A stretch of DNA of 64,000 nucleotides from an uncultured Alphaproteobacteria bacterium (GCA_913042065.1 CAJWKB010000001.1:1-64000), one strand, 5' to 3'; positions 35,887-46,453 are shown, counted from the stretch's first letter. A program made the numbers and translations. Notes: generated by a model not told the origin, from the letters alone.

Positions 35887-36480
35887 ATGATGAAGCATCC
35901 ACATCAAACTGCCCCATCTGCTAAACGCGCCGCCGTCAGACTGATTTTATTATCGACGGCAATCATGTGTGTCGCCATGCTTGGCACTGCTTCCGCCGAG
36001 ACACGCGTCGAGACGGTTCTAGGAACAGTGACAAAATCTGACCCGATCCGCAGCAGTTATGTTCGCAAGACGCCCAAGGACGAGCGCGTTTGCCGGACGG
36101 AGGATGTGCCGATCTATGGCGAGTCTGAGAATGGCCAATCCGATCTGGGGGCAATGATTGTTGGCGGCCTTATCGGCTCAGCTATCGGCAACAAGCTGTC
36201 TAACAATGACGGCGCGGGAGCCGCAGGAACAGTTGCCGGTGCGATCCTTGGTCGTGAGCATGCAAAAAACACCACTGGACAGGGCGAAGTTATCGGCTAT
36301 CGCCAGAAGAACATCTGTGAGACACGAACGATCATGACCGAAAAGACGATCGAGGAGATCACCGGTTACAGAAATACGATTGAGATTGACAACAAGATCA
36401 TCATGCTTGAGTCGGCGCGCCCACTGGCCCCAAATGAGCGGGTTGAGATTACTAGGCAGGTCACATACTCGCTTCGCTAG
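35887..36480 (+). CDS. glycine-zipper 2TM domain (17 kDa surface antigen-like) protein
   Basis: 197 residues. A long signal peptide (about 1-38) precedes a glycine-zipper segment (GGLIGSAIGNKLSNNDGAGA and GTVAGAILGREHA, near 94-125) like that of the Rickettsia 17 kDa antigen and SlyB. It probably inserts in the outer membrane. No lipobox cysteine is evident at the cleavage site. It stands alone between pdxH and fabI; the exact role is unknown. Confidence 0.85.
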   Translation: MMKHPHQTAPSAKRAAVRLILLSTAIMCVAMLGTASAETRVETVLGTVTKSDPIRSSYVRKTPKDERVCRTEDVPIYGESENGQSDLGAMIVGGLIGSAIGNKLSNNDGAGAAGTVAGAILGREHAKNTTGQGEVIGYRQKNICETRTIMTEKTIEEITGYRNTIEIDNKIIMLESARPLAPNERVEITRQVTYSLR

Positions 36481-36640
36481 ACCGTTATCAGCCGGAAGGG
36501 AAGCTTAGCCGTCTACCCCTGGCGGGTTTGCACCTGCTTCTGCTTGCCCTAGACGCTGGAGCCTGTAGAATGGCAATTGTTTAGTTGTCGGCGGCCACAC
36601 TGCCTAGATGGGCCACATAAATGCAAGAAAGACCAGAGCC

Positions 36641-37483
36641 ATGAACGAGCAGACCACACCACGGAACAAGCCTGAAAATGCCAGCGGTGTAATGGCTGGC
36701 AAGCGAGGACTTATCATGGGCGTGGCAAATGACCGTTCGATTGCCTGGGGAATCGCTGCCAAGCTCGCTGAACAAGGCGCCGAGCTTGCTTTCACCTTTC
36801 AGGGCGAGGCGCTGGAAAAGCGTGTCAGGCCGCTGGCCGCGTCTGTCTATAGTGAACTTGTTCTGCCCTGTGATGTAACCCACGAGCAAAGCGTTGACGC
36901 AGTGTTCTCGACGCTTGCCGAGAAATGGGGCAAGCTGGATTTCGTACTGCATGCCATCGCCTATTCTGACAAGGAAGAGCTAAAAGGCCAATATGTCGAT
37001 ACTAGCCGCGAGAATTTTCAGCGGACGATGGATATCTCGGTTTATTCTTTCACCCATATTGCGCAAAAGGCTACGGCGATGATGAACGATGGTGGCTCAT
37101 TGCTAACGCTGACCTATTACGGTGCAGAGAGGGTAATGCCGCATTACAATGTCATGGGCGTCGCAAAGGCGGCCCTCGAAGCATCGATCCGCTATCTGGC
37201 GGTTGATCTTGGTGGCCGTAACATCCGGGTTAATAGCCTTTCAGCTGGCCCGATGAAAACACTAGCTGCATCTGGCATTGGCGATTTCCGCTATATCCTA
37301 AAATGGAATGAGTACAACTCGCCACTCAAACGTAATGTAACACTTGAAGATGTCGGTGGCGCCGGGCTTTACCTTCTCTCCGATCTGTCATCTGGAGTTA
37401 CTGGCGAGACACATCATGTTGATTGCGGCTATCACGTCGTTGGCATGAAGGCGGTTGACGCGCCTGACATTTCGACTGTCTGA
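36641..37483 (+). CDS. fabI: enoyl-[acyl-carrier-protein] reductase FabI
   Basis: 280 residues from ATG 36641. NAD-binding [15 protein letters not shown] (23-37). Catalytic Tyr159, Tyr169 and Lys176 have the exact FabI spacing (Y-x9-Y-x6-K). Reduces enoyl-ACP in the last step of each fatty-acid elongation cycle. An in-frame start 11 codons earlier is possible, but this one gives the family length. aroC begins one base after its stop. Confidence 0.96.
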   Translation: MNEQTTPRNKPENASGVMAGKRGLIMGVANDRSIAWGIAAKLAEQGAELAFTFQGEALEKRVRPLAASVYSELVLPCDVTHEQSVDAVFSTLAEKWGKLDFVLHAIAYSDKEELKGQYVDTSRENFQRTMDISVYSFTHIAQKATAMMNDGGSLLTLTYYGAERVMPHYNVMGVAKAALEASIRYLAVDLGGRNIRVNSLSAGPMKTLAASGIGDFRYILKWNEYNSPLKRNVTLEDVGGAGLYLLSDLSSGVTGETHHVDCGYHVVGMKAVDAPDISTV

Positions 37484-37484
37484 C

Positions 37485-38573
37485 ATGTCTGATAACAGCT
37501 TTGGCAAACTGTTCTCCTTTACCAGCTTTGGCGAAAGTCATGGACCTGGCATTGGCTGTGTGGTTGATGGCACCCCGCCTCGCATGGCGCTGTCCGAGGA
37601 CATAATTCAGCCCTACCTGGACCGCCGTCGTCCCGGTCAAAATCGCTTTGTCACGCAACGAAATGAAGATGACAGGGTTGAAATCCTATCCGGTGTCTTC
37701 GAGGGACAGACAACGGGAACACCGATCGGCCTGCTGATCCGCAATAAAGATCAGCGGTCACAGGATTATGGCGATATTGCGAGGCTATTCCGGCCTGGCC
37801 ATGCCGATTACACCTATCAAGAAAAATATGGCATCCGCGATTATCGGGGAGGCGGACGATCCTCCGCGCGCGAAACTGCCGTGCGTGTCGCTGCTGGCGC
37901 CATTGCTGACCTTTTTCTCCAACAGGCGCTTGGCACCAACTATCGGGTAAGCGGTGGCGTTGTGCAGATCGGACCGCACAAGATCAATCGGGGCAATATC
38001 GATTGGGAAAATTGCCACAAGAATCCATTTTTTTGCCCTGACGCCGAGGCGGCAGCAGCATGGGAAGGATATCTAGATGATGTACGCAAGCAGGGATCAT
38101 CAGCCGGGGCCATCCTGGAAATTGTTGCCGACGGTATACCAGCCGGCCTTGGCCAGCCGATCTATGGCAAGCTGGATACCGAACTGTCTGCAGCGATGAT
38201 GAGCATCAATGCCGTCAAGGGTGTTGAAATCGGCAGCGGCTTTGCAGCAGCGGCAATGGATGGCCGCGAGGCAGGTGACGAAATGCGGGAGGGACCGGCC
38301 TTCCTGAGCAACCATGCCGGCGGCATTCTAGGTGGCATTTCGACAGGTGAACAGATCGTCCTTCGCATTGCGATCAAACCCACCTCATCAATCCTAACGA
38401 AACGGCGCTCGATTAACGAGGATGGCAAGGAGGTTGAACTGCTAACAAAGGGGCGGCATGATCCCTGCGTTGGCATTCGTGGCGTTCCCGTTGCCGAGGC
38501 AATGATGGCCATTACGCTAGCTGATCACTTGATGCGGCATCACGCGCAATGTGGGATTCTACCCACCGGCTGA
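37485..38573 (+). CDS. aroC: chorismate synthase
   Basis: 362 residues from ATG 37485. Signatures [14 protein letters not shown] near the N-terminus, [14 protein letters not shown], and [19 protein letters not shown] (near 125). Converts EPSP to chorismate with reduced FMN, the last shared step of aromatic synthesis. Expressed with fabI. It converges on tlyA with 11 bases between the stops. Confidence 0.97.
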   Translation: MSDNSFGKLFSFTSFGESHGPGIGCVVDGTPPRMALSEDIIQPYLDRRRPGQNRFVTQRNEDDRVEILSGVFEGQTTGTPIGLLIRNKDQRSQDYGDIARLFRPGHADYTYQEKYGIRDYRGGGRSSARETAVRVAAGAIADLFLQQALGTNYRVSGGVVQIGPHKINRGNIDWENCHKNPFFCPDAEAAAAWEGYLDDVRKQGSSAGAILEIVADGIPAGLGQPIYGKLDTELSAAMMSINAVKGVEIGSGFAAAAMDGREAGDEMREGPAFLSNHAGGILGGISTGEQIVLRIAIKPTSSILTKRRSINEDGKEVELLTKGRHDPCVGIRGVPVAEAMMAITLADHLMRHHAQCGILPTG

Positions 38574-38584
38574 GTGGTTCGGAG

Positions 38585-39403
38585 CTACGGCTTTCTGGCC
38601 GCGATCAGAAATTCACGGTTGCCGTCAGGTCCATCAATCGGTGAAGGTACAGTACCGATATGGATCCAGCCAATTTCGTCCGTCAGCCATCGCTCAATCC
38701 GCGTCGTTATCTGGGTGTGAAGCGTGGCATCGCGAACCACTCCACCCTTGCCAACATTACCTCTGCCAACCTCGAACTGGGGCTTGATCAGCGCCAGGAG
38801 AGCGGCCCCAGGGGCCGCTAGCGCCAGCGCCGCCGGCAACAGTTTGGTTAGGCTGATAAAGGACGCATCACAGACAATGAGATCAGGCGCTATATCCAGC
38901 ATGTCCGGCGTCAGGTTGCGGGCATTCACCCCATCCAACACCACCACGCTCGGATTTTCTGATAGCCGAGGATGAAGCTGGTCATGCCCGACGTCAAGCG
39001 CGAATACTCGCATTGCACCGCGGGCGAGCAAGATTTCAGTAAAGCCACCCGTGCTGGCCCCAATATCAAGACAGGTGCGCCTTGATGGATCAATCTGGGT
39101 AAAGGCGTCAAGCCCACCAATCAATTTCAACGCACCGCGGCTGACCCAGGGAAAATCATTGGCGGTCAGCTCCAGCTCGGCATCAGGAGCAAGTAGCCGT
39201 GATGATTTTGACAGAGGTTTTCCCGCAAGTAGAACAGCTGATGATGCAATCAGTGCCCGCGCCCTATCCCGCGAGGCAGCCAGACCGCGTACCACCAGCA
39301 ATGCATCAGCCCGAATCCGTTCCGGCTTCTCAGACAGCGCAAGTTTTTTTTGAGATTTTCTAAGCGAACCGCCCACACTAAAACCATAAAATACCAGTGT
39401 CAT
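38585..39403 (-). CDS. tlyA: TlyA-family rRNA methyltransferase
   Basis: 272 residues. An N-terminal S4 RNA-binding domain (RADALLVVRGLAASRDRARALI) precedes an FtsJ-like methyltransferase domain with the SAM motif CLDIGASTGGFTEILL. Homologues methylate ribose 2'-O positions of rRNA. The first ~20 residues before the S4 domain are not conserved, so the true start may be downstream of 39403. Last gene of the xseB-ispA-dxs-tlyA series. Confidence 0.92.
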   Translation of the reverse strand: MTLVFYGFSVGGSLRKSQKKLALSEKPERIRADALLVVRGLAASRDRARALIASSAVLLAGKPLSKSSRLLAPDAELELTANDFPWVSRGALKLIGGLDAFTQIDPSRRTCLDIGASTGGFTEILLARGAMRVFALDVGHDQLHPRLSENPSVVVLDGVNARNLTPDMLDIAPDLIVCDASFISLTKLLPAALALAAPGAALLALIKPQFEVGRGNVGKGGVVRDATLHTQITTRIERWLTDEIGWIHIGTVPSPIDGPDGNREFLIAARKP

Positions 39404-39485
39404 GCGGTAGACATGATCACCAACACACTACCCAAAATCACTACACAATGGCCAGTACCAGCATGGGGCTACGTAACCAAACACT

Positions 39486-41408
39486 CTATTTTTTAAGCTT
39501 TGCGCTACTACCTAAACTCCCGGCTGCCCCGACGAGCGCGAAAAGCGCGGTTACTATACCATCGCAATCAAGTCCGCAATCAGCGAGCTGCCCTGCCTGG
39601 CTGTCATGTTCTATGAATTCATCTGGCAATGACAGAGTCCGAACGACAAGACCGGTGTCAAAATGGCCGGCATTTGCGAGATATTGCAGTACATGCGCGG
39701 AAAACCCGCCAGGACTGTTTTCCTCGACAATCAAAAGCCGGTCATGTCCAACTGCTAAGTCATCAAGCAGATCGGTGTCAAGGGGTTTGGCGAAGCGGGC
39801 ATCAGCTACTGTTGTCGAAACATCGGTCTCAAGCAGTACGTCGGCTGCTGCTAGGCAATCGGCAAGCCGAGTGCCAAGCGAGAGGATCGCAACATTCTCA
39901 CCGCGCCGAAGGACCCGGCCTCTGCCAATCGGCAATATCTCACCATGTTCGGGAAGTTCACAGCCCACACCCTCGCCACGCGGATAGCGAAAAGCGGACG
40001 GGCCATCATCATAGCTGGCAGCTGTTGCCACCATATGGATCAGCTCGGCCTCATCCGCTGGACACATGACCACCATGCCTGGAAGACAGGACAGATAGGC
40101 AACATCAAAAATACCAGCGTGGGTGGCCCCGTCAGCACCAACCAGACCTGCCCTGTCAATAGCGAATCGCACAGGCAATCTCTGGATTGCTACGTCATGC
40201 ACAAGCTGATCATAGCCGCGCTGGAGGAAGGTCGAATAAAGAGCGCAAAAAGGTCTCATGCCCTCACTGGCAAGCCCGGCGGCGAAGGTCACCGCATGCT
40301 GTTCAGCAATTCCAACATCAAAAACGCGCTTTGGGAAACGTTCCCTAACCTTATCCAAACCAGTTCCAGAGGGCATTGCAGCAGTGATGGCAACGATGCG
40401 GTCATCCCGCTGTGCGGCATTGATAAGTGCTTTAGCGAAGACCGAAGTGTAACTAGGAACATTTGCCGCAGATTTCTGCTGGGTGCCGGTGATCACATCA
40501 AATTTTGGCACCGCATGGTATTTTTCGGCAGACGGGCCAGCAAAAGGATGCCCTCGCCCCTTTTCAGTGACAACGTGCACTAGCACCGGCCCGGTGACAT
40601 CACCATCGCGCAGATTTTTCAAAACCGGAAGAAGATGTCCCATGTCATGACCGTCAATCGGACCAATATGCAGAAAACCCAATTGGCTAAAAACAGAATT
40701 CCCACTAATCAGATCGCGCGCCATGTCCTTTGCTCGACGAGCCGTACGTTCAAAGTCGGCTGGGAACTTTCTTGTCACCTCACGTACCAGATCGCGAATA
40801 GAATGGAATGGCTCCGAGGTAATCAGACGTGAGAGGTAGCTGCTCATCGCGCCAACAGGCTGGGCTATTGACATGTCGTTATCATTCAGTATGACGATTA
40901 GCCGAGTGTCTGAGGCGCCAGCATTGTTCATCGCCTCATAGGCCATGCCGGCACTCATGGATCCATCGCCAATCACAGAAATGACGTTTCGTTTGCTATT
41001 TTGTAGGTCACGGGCTACCGCCATGCCAAGACCTGCGGAAATTGAGGTGGAAGAATGACCAGCGCCAAAGGGATCAAAAACAGACTCCTCACGCTTAGTA
41101 AAGCCTGACAGCCCACCCTTCTGGCGCAAGGTTTCTATCCGGCTACGCCGACCGGTAAGAATTTTGTGTGGATAGGCCTGATGTCCAACATCCCAGATAA
41201 GCCTATCGTCGGGTGTATGGAACACGTAATGCAATGCCAGGGTCAATTCAATGACGCCTAGTCCCGCACCAAGATGTCCGCCAGTTTTAGAAACTGCGGA
41301 AATTGTTGCATCACGTAATTCTCGGGCAAGGCGCGGCAACTCTGCTTCCGGCAATCGCCGCAAATCTTCTATTCGTTTTATCTTATCGAGCAGGGGGGTC
41401 GGCGCCAT
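39486..41408 (-). CDS. dxs: 1-deoxy-D-xylulose-5-phosphate synthase
   Basis: 640 residues. Thiamine diphosphate motif GDGSMSAGM (147-155) through NN (161-162), His45 in the [10 protein letters not shown] loop, and a transketolase-type C-terminal half. Condenses pyruvate and glyceraldehyde-3-phosphate in the first step of the MEP isoprenoid pathway. It follows ispA by 71 bp on the same strand. Confidence 0.97.
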   Translation of the reverse strand: MAPTPLLDKIKRIEDLRRLPEAELPRLARELRDATISAVSKTGGHLGAGLGVIELTLALHYVFHTPDDRLIWDVGHQAYPHKILTGRRSRIETLRQKGGLSGFTKREESVFDPFGAGHSSTSISAGLGMAVARDLQNSKRNVISVIGDGSMSAGMAYEAMNNAGASDTRLIVILNDNDMSIAQPVGAMSSYLSRLITSEPFHSIRDLVREVTRKFPADFERTARRAKDMARDLISGNSVFSQLGFLHIGPIDGHDMGHLLPVLKNLRDGDVTGPVLVHVVTEKGRGHPFAGPSAEKYHAVPKFDVITGTQQKSAANVPSYTSVFAKALINAAQRDDRIVAITAAMPSGTGLDKVRERFPKRVFDVGIAEQHAVTFAAGLASEGMRPFCALYSTFLQRGYDQLVHDVAIQRLPVRFAIDRAGLVGADGATHAGIFDVAYLSCLPGMVVMCPADEAELIHMVATAASYDDGPSAFRYPRGEGVGCELPEHGEILPIGRGRVLRRGENVAILSLGTRLADCLAAADVLLETDVSTTVADARFAKPLDTDLLDDLAVGHDRLLIVEENSPGGFSAHVLQYLANAGHFDTGLVVRTLSLPDEFIEHDSQAGQLADCGLDCDGIVTALFALVGAAGSLGSSAKLKK

Positions 41409-41479
41409 TTTAACTCCACGATTATCAGCTCAACTACGGCTCATAACGCACGCCGGGCTTTGATGTTTAAAACAAGATA

Positions 41480-42367
41480 TCACGATTTGCGTGCAATTGC
41501 GAATAATGCTAAATCCCCCAAATACCGAGCTTGCGGCCAGGGGGCCAAAGCCACCAGCGCATCGTCGACCAGGCGTTGCGCGGTAGCGCGTGCCCGGTTG
41601 ACCCCCATTAAGGCAACAAAACTGCCTTTGCCTCGTTCGGCATCTTGTCCAGCCGGCTTACCAAGCGTGGCCGCATCACCATCATGATCAAGCAGATCAT
41701 CAGTAATCTGAAATGCAAGGCCGAGATCACCCGAAAAAGCCCCTAACGCCGCTAGCAGCTGATCGTCAGCGCCGCCTACGATGCCACCACAAATGGCTGC
41801 ACACTGGATCAACGCCCCAGTTTTCATCGACTGCATTTCAGTGACTTCAGCAAGATCGAGCTGATGCGTTTCAGCCTGTAGATCCAGCATCTGTCCTCCG
41901 GCCATGCCGTCGAGACCAGAAGCACCAGCAAGCGCTGCGACAAGTTGAACTTGAACAGCTGGATTAGGATGTGTGCGGACATCAGCAAGGGTGCCAAAAG
42001 CCATAGTGTGTAAAGCGTCTCCAGCCAAAATGGCAGTTGCCTCGCCAAACGCCAGATGGCAGCTTGGCTGGCCACGCCGCGTCACAGCATTGTCCATCGC
42101 CGGCAAATCATCGTGCACTAGCGAATAAGCATGTAGCATTTCTAAGGCTGCCGCTACACGCAACGCCCCCTGCTGATCACCATTTGGGTTAGACAGCCGC
42201 GCTGCTCCAAGAACCAAAGCTCCCCGCAGGCGCTTACCACCGCTCATAGCCGAATAAATCATTGCCTCGCGCAGTTGCTGAGCCGAGGAAACACCCGCGT
42301 TAAGGATGTCATCAATAATTGCCGCCGTTGCCCCGGCATCTTGGGCGAGTTGATCAGAAAATTCCAT
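41480..42367 (-). CDS. ispA: polyprenyl (farnesyl) diphosphate synthase
   Basis: 295 residues. First aspartate-rich motif DDLPAMD (86-92), second DDLLDHDGD near 219. Condenses IPP with DMAPP/GPP to farnesyl diphosphate for ubiquinone, undecaprenyl phosphate and similar products. It begins five bases after xseB and precedes dxs, the common xseB-ispA-dxs arrangement. Confidence 0.96.
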   Translation of the reverse strand: MEFSDQLAQDAGATAAIIDDILNAGVSSAQQLREAMIYSAMSGGKRLRGALVLGAARLSNPNGDQQGALRVAAALEMLHAYSLVHDDLPAMDNAVTRRGQPSCHLAFGEATAILAGDALHTMAFGTLADVRTHPNPAVQVQLVAALAGASGLDGMAGGQMLDLQAETHQLDLAEVTEMQSMKTGALIQCAAICGGIVGGADDQLLAALGAFSGDLGLAFQITDDLLDHDGDAATLGKPAGQDAERGKGSFVALMGVNRARATAQRLVDDALVALAPWPQARYLGDLALFAIARKS

Positions 42368-42372
42368 AGTTA

Positions 42373-42633
42373 CTAATTTTCAGACAAAAAATCGTTGGCT
42401 TTATTTGGCGGTGCGCCATCCTCAGGCAACTTGATTTGCTCCACCTTCATCCGCGCCTCTTCAAGCCGCTTCTGACAATGTGACTTAAGCGCAGTGCCCC
42501 TCTCAAAAGCGGCAATTGCATCGTCGAGCGATACATCCCCACGCTCGAGAGACGTTACGATTTCCTCTAGTTCACGTAACGCGTCTTCAAAACTGATTGG
42601 TGCCAAATTTGTATCGTCGATGCGGCTATTCAT
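42373..42633 (-). CDS. xseB: exodeoxyribonuclease VII small subunit
   Basis: 86 residues with the helical-hairpin signature SFEDALRELEEIVTSLERGD followed by LDDAIAAFERGTAL. Forms exonuclease VII with XseA (not in window). It has a slightly extended N-terminus (about 12 residues). First gene of the isoprenoid series. Confidence 0.95.
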   Translation of the reverse strand: MNSRIDDTNLAPISFEDALRELEEIVTSLERGDVSLDDAIAAFERGTALKSHCQKRLEEARMKVEQIKLPEDGAPPNKANDFLSEN

Positions 42634-42679
42634 GAGACTGTCCGTTCAGTTTGCACTCTACTTTTCGCCGGACACCTTA

Positions 42680-42700
42680 TTGTAATTCATTGAATTACAA
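42680..42700. promoter_or_regulatory. 21-bp palindrome before xseB
   Basis: TTGTAATTC (42680-42688) and GAATTACAA (42692-42700) are perfect inverted copies with a three-base centre, 46 bp upstream of the xseB start. It could be a repressor or activator site of the xseB-ispA-dxs-tlyA operon. The lack of a T-tract argues against a terminator. Confidence 0.5.
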
Positions 42701-42959
42701 AGGTCGGCGCAACCAATTTACCGGCAAAAAAGGGCGAATTTGTCATACTAACATCCATCACACATTTTAGCGCCAGCAGATCCCCAATATTATAGTAACT
42801 CCTCACAAGCTCAAGCGATTCCCTTTGTGCCAAAATTTTTTTTGCATGTTCTTAACGCAAAACGACAGCGACCTTAGCGTAGTTGCTTTGGCGTCGCGCC
42901 GCATGTTTCTTCACTTTTGCAACGTCATCAGCAAAGCCATTAACCGGCGCGATCACAAT

Positions 42960-43088
42960 ATGACAGGTATCTCACAGACGCAACGCGCCCATATGTCTAC
43001 CCCTGCTGAAAGAAGATTTTCAGTTAATTATCCAACTGTTCGTGGCTCAGCTTCAGCAATGTTTGACGCTAGTGGATACAAGTACTAG
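42960..43088 (+). CDS. possible small ORF
   Basis: 42 codons ending in DASGYKY. The frame is also open upstream to 42825. No family or good ribosome-binding site is visible. Listed because it is the only plausible coding stretch in a 692-bp gap. Confidence 0.15.
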   Translation: MTGISQTQRAHMSTPAERRFSVNYPTVRGSASAMFDASGYKY

Positions 43089-43265
43089 ACCACATAGCGA
43101 TGGACTTATTATCGATAATGCAGAAATTTTGCTCATTCTGATTATTTCTGGGCATGCTTTTAACCTACTCTAAGCGGCCATGTTTGCAAAGGTTGCATCC
43201 AAAGATATTCCGCTTCGCAAAATTAGCCTTCTTTCATGCGCATTTGCCTATTGGTCAAACAGTTA

Positions 43266-43301
43266 TAAAGACAAAACATACTTTAAAGACAAAACATACT
43301 T
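43266..43301. repeat. perfect 18-bp tandem duplication
   Basis: TAAAGACAAAACATACTT occurs twice without a spacer (43266-43283 and 43284-43301), 24 bp beyond the pip stop codon. Confidence 0.9.
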
Positions 43302-43325
43302 TTAGGTGAGACCGAACAAGATCGG

Positions 43326-44270
43326 TCAACGACATTCCTCGAGAGCAGCCAGAAGTGCATGAGCAATACCAGACTCAAAAGTCGAGTGCCCCGCCTCGTC
43401 TATAAGTCTGAGACGGGCCTGAGGACCCCACGCTTTCGCCAGCTTTCTGGCGGTGACCGGTGGGCAGATGACGTCATGTCGACCCTGAATGATTTCGGCT
43501 GGCAAATGCTTTATCCGGTCGAGATTTTCAAGAATTTGGTTCGGTGCAAGAAAACAGTGATTGACAAAATAATGCGCTTCAAGACGCGCCATGCTGAGCG
43601 CTGATTTGCCACCAACATGCCGCACGCCGGAGCGGAGCGTTGAGCAGCTTGTCTCATATGAAGCCCAGCGCTCTGCAGCTGCCTGATGCGTGTGATGATC
43701 GGGGGCAATCAGCCGTCTATAATAACTTGCGAGCAGATCAGAGCGTTCCTGAGGCGGCAAAAATTCATTAAAACTTTCATGCGCTTCGGGAAAAAAGCGT
43801 CCCATATCATTAAGAAACCAATCCACCTCCGCATCTGTGCCGAGAAAGATACCGCGCAGGATAAGACGTGCCACATTTTCAGGATGTCTAATTGCGTAGG
43901 CGAGTGCCAGCGTACTACCCCAGGACCCGCCAAACAGGACAAATCGTTCGATACCAAGGGCGATGCGTAGCGCCTCGATATCGTCTATCAGATGCTGAGT
44001 TGTGTTGTCCTGTGTCTCACCATGGGGCTGCGACTGGCCACAACCTCGCTGGTCAAAGAGCACACAATGGAAACGTTCAGGGTTGAACAGGCGACGGTGC
44101 GCCGGCGCAATGCCCGCACCTGGACCCCCGTGCAGAAACAGCACATGAACACCATCTCTTTTCCCACATTGCTCATAATATATGCGGTGGATTCCACGAT
44201 CCAAAAAGCCCTCGCTAAAAGGAGCTACCTGTGGAAAAAGTTCTTTTTCCTGAATAAATGCGTGTGCCAT
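43326..44270 (-). CDS. pip: prolyl aminopeptidase (proline iminopeptidase)
   Basis: 314 residues, alpha/beta hydrolase of peptidase family S33. Oxyanion motif LFLHGGPGAG, nucleophile elbow GGSWGS, acid in QGRHDVICPP and the catalytic histidine in DEAGHSTFE. Releases N-terminal proline from peptides. Single gene between carD and the long xseB gap. Confidence 0.94.
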   Translation of the reverse strand: MAHAFIQEKELFPQVAPFSEGFLDRGIHRIYYEQCGKRDGVHVLFLHGGPGAGIAPAHRRLFNPERFHCVLFDQRGCGQSQPHGETQDNTTQHLIDDIEALRIALGIERFVLFGGSWGSTLALAYAIRHPENVARLILRGIFLGTDAEVDWFLNDMGRFFPEAHESFNEFLPPQERSDLLASYYRRLIAPDHHTHQAAAERWASYETSCSTLRSGVRHVGGKSALSMARLEAHYFVNHCFLAPNQILENLDRIKHLPAEIIQGRHDVICPPVTARKLAKAWGPQARLRLIDEAGHSTFESGIAHALLAALEECR

Positions 44271-44364
44271 ATTTCATCATAGCCGAGAGGGAGTGAGCCT
44301 TTCAATCCCCACAAAATTTGCCGGGAATCAAAAACGGTGCATCAAAAGACAAAAGCGAGCTTAA

Positions 44365-44385
44365 CTGCCACTGACTCTGTGGCAG
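44365..44385 (-). terminator. probable terminator of carD
   Basis: CTGCCAC (44365-44371) and GTGGCAG (44379-44385) form a 7-bp stem with a seven-base loop, just past the carD stop. In the carD direction the downstream sequence is only loosely T-rich, so efficiency is uncertain. Confidence 0.5.
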
Positions 44386-44391
44386 CGCCCT

Positions 44392-44895
44392 TCAGGCGAC
44401 GTCCATCATATCTTCAAGCCTCATCGCAGCAGCATCCTGATCAATTTTCTCGATAGCAGCAAACTCACGCGCAAGACGTTCAAGCGCGGCTTGGTACATT
44501 TGCCGCTCGGAATAGGATTGTTCGGCCTGATTTGTCCGTCGGTGCAGGTCACGAACGACTTCAGCGATTGAAACTGGGTCACCAGATTTGATTTTTGTAT
44601 CATACTCCTGCGCGCGGCGTGACCACATTGTGCGACGCACGCGCGCTTTTCCCTGCAGCGTGGTGATGGCCTGATCCATCTGTTTACGTGAACTCAACGT
44701 CCGCAAGCCAAGTGATTTCGCCTTTTCCATCGGCACGCGTAGTGTCATGCGATCCTGTTCAAACCGGACTACAAGCATTTCCATGAAAGACCCACCAATA
44801 TCGCGTTCCTCGGTACCAAGAATGCGGCCAACGCCATGCGTTGGATAAACGACAAAATCGCCCTCTGCAAAAGTGGTTTCTGACTTCTGTACCAT
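44392..44895 (-). CDS. carD: CarD-family transcriptional regulator
   Basis: 167 residues. The RNA-polymerase-interacting Tudor-like domain comes first (FAEGDFVVYPTHGVGRI), followed by the helical DNA-binding domain (LRTLSSRKQMDQAI, RREQEY-like segment RRAQEYDTKIKSGD). CarD binds RNA polymerase beta and stabilises open promoter complexes, chiefly at rRNA and housekeeping promoters. It lies next to fdxA on the same strand, as is usual in this class. Confidence 0.95.
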   Translation of the reverse strand: MVQKSETTFAEGDFVVYPTHGVGRILGTEERDIGGSFMEMLVVRFEQDRMTLRVPMEKAKSLGLRTLSSRKQMDQAITTLQGKARVRRTMWSRRAQEYDTKIKSGDPVSIAEVVRDLHRRTNQAEQSYSERQMYQAALERLAREFAAIEKIDQDAAAMRLEDMMDVA

Positions 44896-45152
44896 AATTT
44901 CCTTTTCCTCTTGCCAACCAAACCACTAAATAATGAAGCCGTCCTGCAATGCGGGTCGGCATGGCCTACGCCGGCATCAACCAAATGTCTGTGTTCAATA
45001 ATTGTAAGTTCACCAAGATCGGATATTCGAAGCCACAAAACATCATCCAGCAGCGAATCTTTTTGAGCTAAGTATTTATTATACTCCAATTTTCTACAAA
45101 ATACAACTCGCCGCACAATTCAATGAGAGGGCATAACGAGCAACATAGAAAA

Positions 45153-45491
45153 TTAACTACCAGTACCTGGCGCTTTAGAAAAATATTTTTCATATTTACC
45201 AGCTTCTGACTGAAGGGCGTCTGCATTCGGCATTGGATCTAGCCGCTCTCCAATATTTGGCCAAATTTCCGCCATCTCAGAATTCAGCTGAAGCCACGCT
45301 TCAGCACCTGGCTCCGAGTCTGGCAAAATGGCCTCGGCAGGACATTCTGGTTCACAAACGCCACAATCAATACACTCATCAGGATGGATTACTAGCATGT
45401 TTTCACCCTCATAAAAACAATCGACAGGGCATACCTCGACGCAATCTGTATATTTGCACATTATACATTTGTCATTGACTACGTAGGTCAT
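45153..45491 (-). CDS. fdxA: 7Fe ferredoxin FdxA
   Basis: 112 residues. The cysteine pattern [18 protein letters not shown] supplies the [3Fe-4S] cluster site, and [12 protein letters not shown] the [4Fe-4S] site. Low-potential electron carrier. A second ATG one codon earlier (45494) is equally possible. No GC-rich terminator is seen after it. Confidence 0.96.
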   Translation of the reverse strand: MTYVVNDKCIMCKYTDCVEVCPVDCFYEGENMLVIHPDECIDCGVCEPECPAEAILPDSEPGAEAWLQLNSEMAEIWPNIGERLDPMPNADALQSEAGKYEKYFSKAPGTGS

Positions 45492-45558
45492 CATTGATGG
45501 TCCGCGGTATTGGGAAAACTTCGCCGTTTTTATCTCAGATTAGGCTGATGAGCAAGGC

Positions 45559-46023
45559 CTACGCGCCGCGTTCAAGCCTCGCTTTTGCGCGCTTGGCAGC
45601 GCGTCCAGAATCCACATCTTCGACAAAAAGCAAGCCAGCTAGCCGTCGCATTAACTGCGCCTCGTATTCATGCATCTGACCATCAGCAAGTACGACCATC
45701 CACGCCATTTCCATGATCACAATCCGGTCTTCGACGTCAGTTTCTGCCCGGATAGAGCGAACTAGCGAATAAATTTCGACCCGGTCCTCATGCGCAACAA
45801 CGGCTCTTTCAATAATGCTTGCAACTTCCTCTTTGTTTAGATCCATCTGGCTCGTAAGCAAGCGCAAGATACTAGCTCGTTCATCCTGATCCAGCTCGCC
45901 ATCAGCCATTGCCGCCTCAATCAATAGACCAGAAAGCGTTTCCGCCCATTCGTGATCCCCTTTCGGCGCAACGGCCTCACCAGTAGAAAATGCCTTTATC
46001 CAGCCTTCGAGTTTTTCCAACAT
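45559..46023 (-). CDS. TerB-family protein
   Basis: 154 residues, all-helical TerB (tellurite resistance/DjlA-like) domain with the acidic metal-type segment AAMADGELDQDERASIL and, near the C-terminus, WMVVLADGQMHEYEAQLM, the two internal copies expected of TerB. Its role in alphaproteobacteria is unknown. It sits between the S4 gene and fdxA on the same strand. Confidence 0.85.
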   Translation of the reverse strand: MLEKLEGWIKAFSTGEAVAPKGDHEWAETLSGLLIEAAMADGELDQDERASILRLLTSQMDLNKEEVASIIERAVVAHEDRVEIYSLVRSIRAETDVEDRIVIMEMAWMVVLADGQMHEYEAQLMRRLAGLLFVEDVDSGRAAKRAKARLERGA

Positions 46024-46053
46024 GTGATTATCCTGCTATCAATTTGTAATGTC

Positions 46054-46446
46054 TTACAATCCGGGTTTCAGCCGGTTAGTTATGCGGCGTTCACGTTTAG
46101 TGGGTCGTCCGGCTCCTTTTTCCCGTGCTTCAAAATCCGGGCCTTGTACCGTCGTCTTTGTCTGTTTGGGTTGTGGCGGCGCCAAATCCTCATAAAGCAA
46201 TACGGCTTCAGATGCTGGTCCTCTGCGTCTACCAATAGCCAAGATCTTGATTACACGTACATTCGCGCCTAACACGAAAGTCAGAGTTTGGCCAATATTG
46301 GCCGCGCGATGTGGCTTGCTCATCACCTCACCATCTAGTCGGAAACGGCCTCCCGCTATGGCCCGTGAGGCCATTGCTCTGGTTTTAAAAAAACGCGCAT
46401 ACCACAGCCATTTATCGAGGCGCAGCACTGTGTTTGATCCGCTCAA
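46054..46446 (-). CDS. S4-domain RNA-binding protein (Hsp15-like)
   Basis: 130 residues. S4 domain near the N-terminus (LRLDKWLWYARFFKTRAMA, then GGRFRLDGE) followed by a basic tail (RRGP, KGAGRPTKRERRITNRLKPG). Hsp15/HslR binds stalled 50S subunits carrying peptidyl-tRNA. It starts seven bases beyond the helicase stop, on the same strand. Confidence 0.92.
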   Translation of the reverse strand: MSGSNTVLRLDKWLWYARFFKTRAMASRAIAGGRFRLDGEVMSKPHRAANIGQTLTFVLGANVRVIKILAIGRRRGPASEAVLLYEDLAPPQPKQTKTTVQGPDFEAREKGAGRPTKRERRITNRLKPGL

Positions 46447-46453
46447 GCTAGCC

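Larger units (their letters stand above)
42634..43325. other. long intergenic region upstream of xseB
   Basis: 692 bp, the longest gap in the window, AT-rich. It holds a 21-bp palindrome close to xseB, an 18-bp tandem duplication near the pip end, and a weak candidate ORF (42960-43088, 42 codons, no good ribosome-binding site). I could not assign a gene. Confidence 0.6.
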
